8,273 bases of DNA. It comes from Candidatus Bathyarchaeota archaeon (GTDB lineage: Archaea; Thermoproteota; Bathyarchaeia; Bathyarchaeales; SOJC01). The DNA lies in the NCBI GenBank assembly GCA_030641425.1, contig DAOWHM010000027.1, forward strand, positions 1-8,273. The letters run 5' to 3'. A program made the position numbers and the translations under genes. Of the stretch, positions 1 through 6,641 are shown piece after piece (the stretch's first letter is position 1; every line of letters begins with the position of its first letter). The notes beneath the pieces are model-generated. The model had not been told where the DNA came from, did not search any database, and saw nothing but the letters and a program-made list of their open reading frames with translations.

Positions 1-402
1 CACCAGACGGCGTAGCATGTCGAGCTTTCTTGGCGCCAGGTGAGTAGATGTTTGTTTGGTGTAAGTTGTTGACTGCAGGACTTGCCTATGTGTGGTGCTC
101 ATTGTGAGCTTGATATATGTTTTCATATAGCTCACTTGCATACTTCACCTTTCAATCGTGTGATCGAAGGTTGCATCTCAATGTTTGGCTTACGAATTTC
201 GCCAAATTATTTAGAGGCTGAGTTTGGAGATATAAGGGTTGCTGTAGCGTTTGCAGCTGTTTCCAGCTTGGCTTTTTATTTGTTCGTAATGGTTCTTTGA
301 CATCTTTGTGTCTACCTTTTCTCCATTATACTTTGGAGATTCGTGGAATAAAAGGATTTGGTCGATTAGTGAAGTTCACGATGTGTTTATGTGGAGGGGT
401 TT
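1..402. other. Leader region upstream of hypE, no confident gene
   Basis: I see no recognisable gene here. At the very edge, frame 3 runs open from the window start to a TAG at 45-47, and frame 2 to a TGA at 41-43. Either could be the last codons of a gene lying to the left, but the stretch is too short to identify. An open frame from TTG 82 to TGA 300 (72 codons) ends in a hydrophobic run from about residue 52; an inner ATG at 181 would give a 39-residue peptide with one possible membrane helix. It has no ribosome binding site and no family resemblance, so I do not call it. TATA-like stretches occur at 326-331 and 348-354 and could drive hypE. Confidence 0.4.
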
Positions 403-425
403 ATGTATTTTGACTCTAAGGGGAT
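393..425 (+). promoter_or_regulatory. Ribosome-binding region ahead of hypE, with a second strong site before an out-of-frame ATG
   Basis: An AGGGGAT element at 419-425 lies five bases before the hypE ATG at 431 and is a reasonable Shine-Dalgarno site for it. A stronger site, GGAGGGG at 393-399, sits directly before an ATG at 403. That ATG is in another frame and opens a 31-codon frame ending at TAA 496-498, overlapping the start of hypE. A TATA-like TTTATGTA at 401-408 is about 25 bases ahead of the hypE start and could instead give a nearly leaderless transcript. Confidence 0.4.
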
Positions 426-430
426 AGTTG

Positions 431-1489
431 ATGTCAAAGAAAGAGCGTATAACTATGGCTCACGGAGCTGGTGGAGCTGTAATGTCAAAGTTGATTAAGA
501 CTTTTATCCTACCCTATTTTGGGGGTTTTGAAACTGAAGTTGGATTGGAGGTTTTAGATGACGCAGCTGTTGTTGATGGTATAGTATTCAAAAGTGATTC
601 TCATGCAGTTAAGCCAATCTTCTTTCCGGGGGGGGATATTGGTAGATTGGCGGTAGCTGGAACAGTCAACGATATTGCTGTGTTGGGTGCCGAACCTCTT
701 GCTCTGGCTTGTGGATTTGTGCTTGAAGAAGGACTGTTATTTGATGATTTGAGGCGGGTTTTGGAAGGCATCAAAGGGGCGAGTGACGAGGCTGGAGTCT
801 TCGTTGTCACAGGAGACACAAAGGTTGTGGAGAAGGGTAGTCTAGGAGGATTGGTGGTGAATATGAGTGGGTTTGGAAAGCGTAGCAGAGCATTGGACCA
901 CAATTTGGCTATCGTGAGGAAGTATAGAAGTGAATCCAGTTCTAGATGGGTGTTAGATAGGAATCTGCGGAAAGGAGATAAGATCATCTTATCTGGCACC
1001 ATCGGAGACCATGGATTAGCTGTCCTGTCAGCCCAAGAAGGGCTATCTTTCGGAAGCAATATTGTGTCAGATGTCAGACCTTTGAACCACATGATTAAGA
1101 AGGTGTTGGAGGTTGGTGGAGTTGTGTCTATGAAGGATCCTACTCGTGGGGGTTTGGCTAATGCTTTGAATGAGTGGAGTGATAAAGCGAAAGTAGGAAT
1201 CTCAGTGGAGGAGAATGAGATTCCAATACGAGAAGATATACGAGTGGCTTGTGAGATGTTGGGCATTGATCCCTTAGAGGTGGGTAATGAAGGGAAGATT
1301 ATTTTGGGAGTAATAGAGGAGACAGCGGAGGAGGTTCTGGAAGTATTAAGAGCTACAAAGGAAGGAAAAAGCGCGAAAATTATTGGTAAAGCAACAGATG
1401 AGTTCAACTTGGTTGCTATCAAAACGGTTGTTGGAGGGCGACGGATTCTGACCACTCCAGTTGGAGACCCAGTGCCTAGGATATGCTAA
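431..1489 (+). CDS. hypE: Hydrogenase expression/formation protein HypE (carbamoyl dehydratase)
   Basis: HypE takes the carbamoyl group that HypF places on its C-terminal cysteine and dehydrates it with ATP to a thiocyanate. This is the source of the CN ligands of the [NiFe]-hydrogenase iron, assembled on HypC-HypD in the cytoplasm. The 352-residue product has the PurM/AIR-synthase fold signatures: MAHGAGG at 9-15, DDAAVV at 43-48, FFPGGDIGRLAVAGTVNDIA at about 64-83, GDTKVV at 128-133, GTIGDHG at 189-195 and DPTRGGLANAL at 236-246. It ends in PRIC, so the catalytic Cys352 is intact. The ATG at 431 is preferred to the TTG at 428 because of the AGGGGAT element and because a TAG stop at 425-427 closes the frame just upstream. 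Two oddities are roughly 15-20 extra residues around 153-176, between the two domains, and an 8-G run at 628-635 in the PGGD codons. No other hyp gene is visible. A long antisense frame (601-1455) is only a shadow. Confidence 0.97.
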   Translation: MSKKERITMAHGAGGAVMSKLIKTFILPYFGGFETEVGLEVLDDAAVVDGIVFKSDSHAVKPIFFPGGDIGRLAVAGTVNDIAVLGAEPLALACGFVLEEGLLFDDLRRVLEGIKGASDEAGVFVVTGDTKVVEKGSLGGLVVNMSGFGKRSRALDHNLAIVRKYRSESSSRWVLDRNLRKGDKIILSGTIGDHGLAVLSAQEGLSFGSNIVSDVRPLNHMIKKVLEVGGVVSMKDPTRGGLANALNEWSDKAKVGISVEENEIPIREDIRVACEMLGIDPLEVGNEGKIILGVIEETAEEVLEVLRATKEGKSAKIIGKATDEFNLVAIKTVVGGRRILTTPVGDPVPRIC

Positions 1490-1600
1490 ACAGAATTTAA
1501 CTTGCATTTGAGGGGAATATTAAGAACTTGAGACTTGAATTATGGTAAAATGATGGATGCTTAGTCGATCTGGCAAAGAAAGGAACTCCTAAGAACCAAT

Positions 1601-1620
1601 CTCTCTATTTTTTCTATCTT
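1601..1620 (+). terminator. Possible T-rich terminator after hypE
   Basis: About 110 bases after the hypE stop there is a pyrimidine-rich tract with a run of six T (1608-1613) followed by further T-rich sequence. Archaeal RNA polymerase commonly terminates at T-runs without a strong hairpin, so this is a candidate end for the hypE transcript. The rest of 1490-1741 has no gene that I can see. A TATA-like CTATATAG at 1672-1679 could serve the next gene, with a leader of about 40 bases. Confidence 0.3.
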
Positions 1621-1741
1621 AGAATGTCTACATACGTACACATACATGAGGTGAAGTACGAGTCGCATTTTCTATATAGTTCCATGATGTACTTGACATG
1701 ATTAATTAGCTAGTAACAGAATAAGATGTGTTGTCAGTGGT

Positions 1742-2290
1742 GTGACAGTGAGGGGTAATATTAGTGCCCTTTTCGGGTTAATCTCGCCAGTGTTAGGATT
1801 TGCATTCATTTCTATTTCTATTATCAGTTCGCCTTGGTTCAGTTGGGATAAGAACGCGATTAGTGATCTTGGGCATTCTCTGATGAGTGATGTTTCGATA
1901 ATACTTAACTTTGGATTGTTGCTGACTGGTCTTATGCTAATAATTTACGCTGTATTGGCTTTGAGAAGAGAAGCCAAATGGACAGGCTACTGCTTGATAT
2001 TGTCAGGGTTTGCCCTTCAATTAATCGCAACTTTTGACGAAGTCTATGGTTATCCACATCAGGTCGTCTCTATACTATTCTTTATTTCTCTCATTATCAT
2101 GTCAATACTCTACGCGTTTGAAGGAAAATCGCGTCTGGCGGCGTCTGCTTTCATCGTGATACTTGTTTGCTGGGCGCTGTTTTTGGTGGGAGGTTACCAT
2201 AGTGGGATTGCAGTACCTGAAGTTATATCATCAATTGCAGTTTCATCATGGATTATGTATTCTGCTCTAAAGATTCTCAAGGGAGAATAA
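1742..2290 (+). CDS. DUF998 family six-helix membrane protein
   Basis: This is a 182-residue polytopic membrane protein of the DUF998 type (PF06197), a family of unknown function common in archaea. Six hydrophobic segments are visible at about residues 9-29, 50-73, 79-97, 108-126, 132-150 and 160-177. The family hallmark WFSWDKNAISDLG lies at 32-44, in the loop after helix 1, and a polar FDEVYGYPH segment at 98-106 follows helix 3. Length and layout suggest a complete protein. The start is a GTG at 1742; a second in-frame GTG at 1748 is equally possible. No ATG exists between here and the upstream stop at 1703-1705, and no good ribosome binding site is visible. It stands alone, about 250 bases after hypE, so it probably has its own promoter. 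No function can be inferred from its neighbours. Confidence 0.85.
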   Translation: MTVRGNISALFGLISPVLGFAFISISIISSPWFSWDKNAISDLGHSLMSDVSIILNFGLLLTGLMLIIYAVLALRREAKWTGYCLILSGFALQLIATFDEVYGYPHQVVSILFFISLIIMSILYAFEGKSRLAASAFIVILVCWALFLVGGYHSGIAVPEVISSIAVSSWIMYSALKILKGE

Positions 2291-2393
2291 CTGTGACTAA
2301 TCCCAGAATTAATCTTCTTTCAGCAAGTTGTCATTCTTATAAGTGCTTTCACTTGACTTTCCCCTTTTCTAACTTCCATTTCTCAGCAATGTC
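2291..2393. other. Intergenic spacer after the DUF998 gene
   Basis: No gene is visible. A small inverted repeat (AAGTG at 2341-2345, CACTT at 2350-2354) is followed by a pyrimidine- and T-rich stretch to about 2370. It could end transcription of the DUF998 gene, but the stem is only five base pairs. Confidence 0.25.
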
Positions 2394-2444
2394 TATAAAT
2401 CGAGTAATACGCTCGCTTTAGTTGTATGTGTATCTTTTGAGGTC
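2394..2444 (+). promoter_or_regulatory. Surviving promoter and ribosome binding site of the DUF362 pseudogene
   Basis: A clean TATA box, TATAAAT, lies at 2394-2400. A start about 25 bases downstream would leave a leader of about 30 bases. A Shine-Dalgarno-like GAGGTC lies at 2439-2444, ten bases before the ATG at 2455. Both elements look functional although the reading frame they serve is ruined, so the remnant may still be transcribed. Confidence 0.45.
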
Positions 2445-2454
2445 AAAGGTCGCC

Positions 2455-2946
2455 ATGGCTGATTTGGGTTAAAACGTTCAAGAATCTTTTGAAAATGCAC
2501 TCACCCTCGTTGGAAGTGTCGACTGTTGGAGCTTGACAGAGAATCCGGTCGTTGAAAAAGTTGGAGTATTCAATCATAAAGGACCTATGACGAATTATCC
2601 TACTTTAGTCTAGTCGATGCAATTACTAAGGTCTTCAAGGGAGCACAAAGATCTATCTGGCAGAGTCAGACAACTACAATGGATCAGGCTAGGAAAGACT
2701 TCAAGTTTGGAAGGAGATATTCAGTGAATATGTTGTCTCCTCAATCTTTCAGACGACGAAGACATAAGAGAGGTTGATGCCGTCGCTGTTGAGGCAGTTG
2801 GAGTCACTCTTGTTGGCTTGAATCCTGCCAAGATGCCAGTGATACAAGAGGTGATGGGAAGGGGTCTAGGTGAAGGCGACCTAGATAAGATTGATGTTCT
2901 CGGAGAATCTATTGAGAGTATAAAAGAAAGATTTCGCTACCTTTAG
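2455..2946 (+). pseudogene. Decayed DUF362-family gene
   Basis: I read this as the remains of a DUF362-type protein, a family often linked to iron-sulfur proteins but of unclear function. Frame 1 starts MADLG, meets a TAA at 2470-2472, then reads through VEKVGVFNHKGPMTNYPTL to a TAG at 2611-2613. The next frame continues with LVDAITKVFKGAQ from 2610. A third frame takes over from 2648 as KIYLAESDNYNGSG, meets a TAG at 2690-2692, then reads ERLQVWKEIFSEYVV. From 2740 the original frame resumes with LSDDEDIREVDAVAVEAVG and runs through VGLNPAKMPVIQEVMGRGLG to YL and a TAG at 2944-2946. The last block matches the C-terminal part of DUF362 proteins. From memory intact members are nearly 300 residues, so more than 100 codons are missing near 2738. 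Family assignment is from motif memory. Confidence 0.75.
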
Positions 2947-3104
2947 TACAGTTATGGATTGAACCCTGCGTTGACTTCAAGGCACATGTGACTACAGTTC
3001 TTCTCGAAACAAGTAGGATGCATGAAAAATGTAGGCGACAAACAAGGCAGGTGGATCGGTTCCCTATATTGATTTCTAGGACCATCAACCATAATAAGTA
3101 GAAG

Positions 3105-3111
3105 GTATATC
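3105..3111 (+). promoter_or_regulatory. TATA box for the YHS gene
   Basis: GTATATC at 3105-3111 is 30-36 bases upstream of the GTG start at 3141. With archaeal spacing the transcript would begin around 3130-3135, giving a very short leader and agreeing with the lack of a strong ribosome binding site. The stretch from the pseudogene end (2947) to this box shows no gene that I recognise. Confidence 0.35.
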
Positions 3112-3140
3112 TTTGTGCTAGTCGTCATGTGGAATGAAAT

Positions 3141-3293
3141 GTGAGCAAATCGTTTAGGGACCCTGTGTGTGGCACAACTCTGGATGAGAAGACAGCCAAG
3201 TACAAGATTAGTTATGACGGGGAAACATTCCACTTCTGTAGCCTAAAGTGCAAGAAGAGATTCAAGAGGAATCCGATCAAGTTCGCAAGGTAG
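3141..3293 (+). CDS. Stand-alone YHS-domain metal-binding protein
   Basis: The 50-residue product is essentially one YHS domain (PF04945). It opens with the signature DPVCG (Cys10), continues with KTAKYKISYDGETFHFC (Cys33) and SLKC (Cys37), then a basic tail FKRNPIKFAR. In this family the three cysteines bind a metal; YHS modules occur in heavy-metal ATPases, monooxygenases and small free-standing proteins that may act as metal carriers or sensors. The GTG at 3141 is the only start: an in-frame TGA lies at 3135-3137, and Cys10 needs the frame from near this point. It follows the DUF362 pseudogene on the same strand, but its own TATA box suggests independent expression. The product is too short for default gene callers and easily missed. 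Its partner is unknown. Confidence 0.82.
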   Translation: MSKSFRDPVCGTTLDEKTAKYKISYDGETFHFCSLKCKKRFKRNPIKFAR

Positions 3294-3596
3294 AGCCGTT
3301 CTCCTTTTGCGTTCAACATCTGTCGTATGTGCAGCAGGTCGTCGGTTAAGGGTGCACCTGCCTTTGGAGGTTTTGAAGCACAGATCATTTGAGCGCTACT
3401 TGATTGAATCGATATCCTGTTTTTCCACTTCTGTGCGTCTTGAGCATTGACATCGTAGACTGGGCTCCTCCCCATGTTTGCCTGTTTCTTGGATGGTCCA
3501 ACCATAGGCTTCACACATTCTTCGTATACTTTGAATGTGGAAACTATGAATCAAAAAGTTCTCTGACCCTTGTGTACGCAATCCAATTCCATAAAA
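3294..3596. other. Unassigned stretch between convergent genes
   Basis: It lies between the 3' ends of the YHS gene (+) and the thioesterase gene (-). No gene can be supported. On the minus strand one frame is open for about 110 codons (3212 to about 3550), but it runs across the YHS gene and resembles no family I know. A short neighbouring frame from an ATG near 3590 stops after 13 codons. This may be old coding sequence in decay. A six-base inverted repeat (GCAGGT 3334-3339, ACCTGC 3356-3361) has a 16-base loop and is unremarkable. Confidence 0.4.
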
Positions 3597-4028
3597 CTAA
3601 CGTGTGTTAGCGCTTTCATTTAATGCTTCAACCAACTCTTTGGGTAATGGAGTTTTTTTGTGAGTTTTTTCATTGTAAGCAACCACCACCACTTCAGCTC
3701 TGGCTGCCAACATTCGTCCTTTAGGATTCTCATCCTTTTTGTAAAACGTATGGGCCAAGATGAGTGATGTAGTACCCACTCTCTTGACTTCTGTTCTCAG
3801 ATCTATATAGTCCCTTGGAGTAACTTGAGAGAAATATTCGAAACTAGCATATCGTCTGGGAAAGGATATTTGATACTTATCATAGAAGTACATTTGGGAA
3901 AAACCTAAACTCTTCAATAAACCTGCTTCCCCTAGTTCACAATAGCGGCAATACACGCGCCAATTTAATCTGTTGAAAGCGTCAGTGTCCTCTGGAAGCA
4001 CTAGGATATTCTTTTCCTCGTATGACAT
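3597..4028 (-). CDS. Hot-dog fold acyl-CoA thioesterase (4HBT family)
   Basis: This 143-residue cytoplasmic protein has the length and pattern of the 4-hydroxybenzoyl-CoA thioesterase/YbgC-FadM family, which hydrolyses acyl-CoA thioesters. The key N-terminal motif is DTDAFNRLNWRVYCRYCE at 14-31. Asp16 aligns with the catalytic aspartate of the 4HBT enzyme, and the following aromatic/Tyr pattern fits the central helix of the fold. The later segments FEYFSQVTPRDYIDLRTEV (63-81) and SLILAHTFYK (88-97), and RAEVVVVAYNEKTHKKTPLP (110-129), match the beta-strands and the typical end of the domain. The usual Gly after DxDxx is Asn19 here, so substrate preference may differ. The start is ATG 4028, with a TATA-like element about 40 bases upstream. 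It follows sixA on the same strand at 54 bases, but probably has its own promoter. The substrate cannot be told from sequence. Confidence 0.8.
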   Translation of the reverse strand: MSYEEKNILVLPEDTDAFNRLNWRVYCRYCELGEAGLLKSLGFSQMYFYDKYQISFPRRYASFEYFSQVTPRDYIDLRTEVKRVGTTSLILAHTFYKKDENPKGRMLAARAEVVVVAYNEKTHKKTPLPKELVEALNESANTR

Positions 4029-4066
4029 AACAATCCAAAGAGAAGATCAATTAGCTGCAGACTAAA

Positions 4067-4074
4067 AAATTTAT
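4067..4074 (-). promoter_or_regulatory. TATA box for the thioesterase gene
   Basis: On the minus strand ATAAATTT occupies 4074 to 4067. Transcription would start near 4045, leaving a leader of about 16 bases before the ATG at 4028. It lies in the 54-base gap after sixA, so the thioesterase need not depend on the sixA promoter. Confidence 0.4.
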
Positions 4075-4082
4075 GCGCACAG

Positions 4083-4550
4083 TTAAGGTGTTGTCTCTGG
4101 GGTAATCATCCACTGTATAGCCCAGTGACGCTGTTGATCCCGCTCAAGGCAGATAATGCAACCCATCTTAAATGTGACAACTTCTCTAGTTTGATCGCTG
4201 ATAAGTAAATAGGATGCGAGTTTGCTTAGATGGGGTAGGTGACCAACTAGCATGATGTTTTCTGTTGTTTCAACTAAGTGTTTTAGCCAGACTTCAGTAT
4301 CAGCCAAGGGTTCCAAGTTCTTGTCAACAATCGCGTCTTTTGGTGGGTTGATATGCTTAGCTAAGATCTCTGCTGTCTGTTTAGCCCGTAATTTGCCACT
4401 ATGGACTATCTGTTCAACCTCGATGTTTAGATTGTCTTTGGCGTATTTTGCTATCTTCCTAATGTCTTCCCATCCTTTGCTTGAGAGAGGTCTTGCTGGA
4501 TCCTCCTCCTTGCCCTTAGGCTTAGCGTGCTGAACCAAATACAGCTTCAT
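4083..4550 (-). CDS. sixA: SixA-like phosphohistidine phosphatase
   Basis: The product is a 155-residue, single-domain member of the histidine phosphatase (phosphoglycerate mutase-like) superfamily, closest in pattern to SixA, which removes phosphate from phosphohistidine proteins. Visible catalytic elements are LVQHAKP at 5-11, with nucleophile His8 in the QHx form of the RHG motif; Arg20 in the RPLSSKG segment; Arg55 in HSGKLRAKQTAEIL (50-63); the acidic LEPLADTEVW (79-88); and the second catalytic histidine, His104, in LVGHLPHLSKLASYLL (101-116). All four pocket residues are present, so it should be active. I chose the ATG at 4550 over the GTG at 4559 because the family begins MKLYLVQH and a GAGAGTGA element lies just upstream. 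No histidine kinase or phosphotransferase is in the window, so the substrate is unknown. Confidence 0.85.
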   Translation of the reverse strand: MKLYLVQHAKPKGKEEDPARPLSSKGWEDIRKIAKYAKDNLNIEVEQIVHSGKLRAKQTAEILAKHINPPKDAIVDKNLEPLADTEVWLKHLVETTENIMLVGHLPHLSKLASYLLISDQTREVVTFKMGCIICLERDQQRHWAIQWMITPETTP

Positions 4551-4559
4551 AACTTTCAC

Positions 4560-4811
4560 TCTCGTACTTGCCTGAGTGTTGTTAGCTTCAATTGAGATAT
4601 GCTTTTAAGTTTATATGGTAAATCAAAGAGCAGAAGTAGATCTTAGGAGAGGTAATTTTCTGCCTTCTGATAAACTGAGTGTATTGCAGCATGTCCATGC
4701 CTTCTTGTCACGAAGGAGATTCAACTAATCGATAGAATCGAAGAGATATGAAGTTGGTTTGTGATATCTTCTTTTTTGTCCTCTGGTGATTAAGCACGAA
4801 AATTTTAGTCT
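4560..4811. other. Intergenic region with the sixA promoter
   Basis: No gene is visible. For sixA (minus strand), ATATAAAC at 4616-4609 or the TTAAAAG element at 4608-4602 could be the TATA box, giving a leader of about 30-40 bases. Several small perfect hairpins lie to the right: GCATG/CATGC at 4689-4700, CCTTC/GAAGG at 4700-4716 and TCGAT/ATCGA at 4729-4741. They may mark the 3' end of the beta-propeller transcript, but none is followed by a convincing T-run on that strand. Confidence 0.35.
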
Positions 4812-6614
4812 TCAGTCAGCTAATTCTATTCTATTGATTTCATCTAGGTTTTCTAGGTTGTTCATCTTGAGCATGCTATCTGAGAGAGTGTATAGTACGT
4901 TATTTATGTAGAGGGATCTCTTCACGTAGTTTTGGGAGTGGTGTTCTGGTTGGCATGTGGTTTCTTCAAGGTGAGTGATTCCACCCTTCAGTATGATTCC
5001 TCGTTCTGGGGAAATATGGAAGACGTAGACGCCTTGCCATACGAAGTCTCCGTGAGTATTCAGAGGGATTTCATCAGGATATTTGGTGTTGTTAATTTCA
5101 GCGACTAGAACGGGGATCACGAGGAGGGCTTTTGATTTGTCGAATAGTAGGGCTTTGTGGTCTCTCAGGACGGGTGAGTCCGTTCCTCTGTCTCCGATTT
5201 CACATTTCGCTATCTCCTTAGGGTTTTCAACATTGCTGACGTCGAAGAGCGATATTTTGACTCCTTGGAACCACGCGAAGTTGGTGTTTCCTCCAGCTGT
5301 CTCTTTACCGATGCCTATGATGCATGTTTCGTTGTATGGTTGTAAATAGTCTGAGTATCCTGTTATTTTCAGCTGACCAAGAACTGTCGGCATATTTGGT
5401 TGTTCCAAGTCTATCACAAATAGGGGATCAATCTTCTTGAAAGTTACGAGATAACATCTGTTGCCCATGAACCTTGCGGAGTGCATTGTTTCTCTTGGGG
5501 CCAAGTTTTCTAATCTGCCGATGATGTTTAGTTTCATGTTAAGTACGTACACGTGACTTGCCCGGTTGTGCATTGTTGCTATTCTGAAGTGGTCCCTGTG
5601 TTCATCCATGGAAAATTGATTGAGGATGTATCCTGGAACTTCACCGGTGGCTACGAATTTGATTTTGTCTTTTTCTATGTGGATCCTGTAGATGAGAGTT
5701 CTTCCACTTTCCTTGAAGGTTATGTAGATGTTGTATAATGATACGTACATTGTATTTGCGTTTCCCAATAGGATTGTTTCTTCGGAAGGATCTTGGAGGG
5801 TTTTTATGTTTATTGCGACTATGGTTGTAAAGGTGTAGGAGTAGTCGAGAATGTCACAGTAGTGGATTTCAGTTGCAGTCACTATCTTTATCCAATTGTC
5901 ATAATATCTTTTGGGAAGTGCTACTTGGCTGTTCACAATTCTTGCTGCTTTGTTTATTACTGCGTAGACGTAGTTGCCTATCATTCTTGAGTTTAAGTAG
6001 TATCCGTCGTAGGAGATTTCTCTGGTTAGTTTTGGGTTTTTCCTGTCAAGGATGTCGTAGATTTTGATTGATGTTCGTAAGGGCTGTTTCGTCTCTTCGA
6101 AGAGCGCCAGTATATCATTGTTTATGAAAGTTCCTTTTATGGTTCCGTTCAGATATATTTTTGATAGAATTCCAGCTTCTTCTGTGGGATAGGCTTTTAT
6201 GATAGTTAGACAGCTGCCTGAGATAATGTAGATAAATTCTCCATCAGTCTTCACAATATCTGCTTCGTCAACACCCTTGACTTGAACATTTGTCTCTGAA
6301 TAGTCGCCACCTAAATTCTCAGATGATTCCCAATCAGATCCACTAAATCCGTACATCGTCTTGAGTTCGTTGAGTTTCCCTCCAGATGTCCTAATCCCTG
6401 CTTGAGCGGTGTTGACGACGTAGTGTCCGCTAGAACCTGAGAGACCAACCTGCAAGAAGCTCTTCAACTCTGCGTAGGACGAGAAAGCACTCAATTGAAA
6501 ACTAGGTAGATAGTACCGTTCACTTGGAGAAAAGTCGGATTTGTCTATGAGAGATGGAGCAACAACTGCAAAGATTATTGTCAACACAATAAGGGAGATC
6601 ATGATCCTCCTCAT
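4812..6614 (-). CDS. Secreted, membrane-tethered beta-propeller protein (PF09826/COG4880 type)
   Basis: This 600-residue protein belongs to the archaeal/bacterial family of secreted proteins with a C-terminal beta-propeller; the exact role is unknown. Residues 4-20 (IMISLIVLTIIFAVVAP) are an N-terminal signal or anchor helix after MRR, so the rest should lie outside the cell. The family hallmark NVQVKGVDEADIVKTDGEF occurs at 109-127. It is followed by repeated WD-like blades rich in beta-strand patterns (IYIISG, ISLFDVSNVENPKEIAKCEI, GDRGTDSPVLRDHKALLF), and a conserved end KRSLYINNVLYTLSDSMLKM with no C-terminal helix. Length and both ends suggest a complete protein. The start is ATG 6614; a second in-frame ATG at 6602 follows an AGGAGG encoded by codons 2-3, but that site is too close to it. 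A 45-residue membrane protein gene ends 27 bases upstream and is probably cotranscribed. Confidence 0.9.
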   Translation of the reverse strand: MRRIMISLIVLTIIFAVVAPSLIDKSDFSPSERYYLPSFQLSAFSSYAELKSFLQVGLSGSSGHYVVNTAQAGIRTSGGKLNELKTMYGFSGSDWESSENLGGDYSETNVQVKGVDEADIVKTDGEFIYIISGSCLTIIKAYPTEEAGILSKIYLNGTIKGTFINNDILALFEETKQPLRTSIKIYDILDRKNPKLTREISYDGYYLNSRMIGNYVYAVINKAARIVNSQVALPKRYYDNWIKIVTATEIHYCDILDYSYTFTTIVAINIKTLQDPSEETILLGNANTMYVSLYNIYITFKESGRTLIYRIHIEKDKIKFVATGEVPGYILNQFSMDEHRDHFRIATMHNRASHVYVLNMKLNIIGRLENLAPRETMHSARFMGNRCYLVTFKKIDPLFVIDLEQPNMPTVLGQLKITGYSDYLQPYNETCIIGIGKETAGGNTNFAWFQGVKISLFDVSNVENPKEIAKCEIGDRGTDSPVLRDHKALLFDKSKALLVIPVLVAEINNTKYPDEIPLNTHGDFVWQGVYVFHISPERGIILKGGITHLEETTCQPEHHSQNYVKRSLYINNVLYTLSDSMLKMNNLENLDEINRIELAD

Positions 6615-6641
6615 GCACGCACATCCATATCAGGAGGTAAC

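Noticed and set aside
82..300. A 72-codon plus-strand frame with a hydrophobic end
   Set aside because: It has a TTG start, no ribosome binding site and no recognisable family; the hydrophobic tail alone is not enough.
601..1455. A 284-codon open frame antisense to hypE
   Set aside because: It mirrors the strongly conserved hypE frame; its product is serine- and proline-rich with no family signature.
2955..2975. A minus-strand GGTTCAATCC resembling a tRNA T-loop
   Set aside because: The flanking bases cannot form the T-stem, and no acceptor or anticodon arm is present.
2952..3233. A 93-codon minus-strand frame
   Set aside because: It is antisense to the YHS gene and the pseudogene tail, with no family resemblance.
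3212..3514. A 100-codon minus-strand frame and its overlapping neighbour at 3396-3581
   Set aside because: They run across or beside the well supported YHS gene, match no family and overlap each other in different frames; kept only as possible decay.
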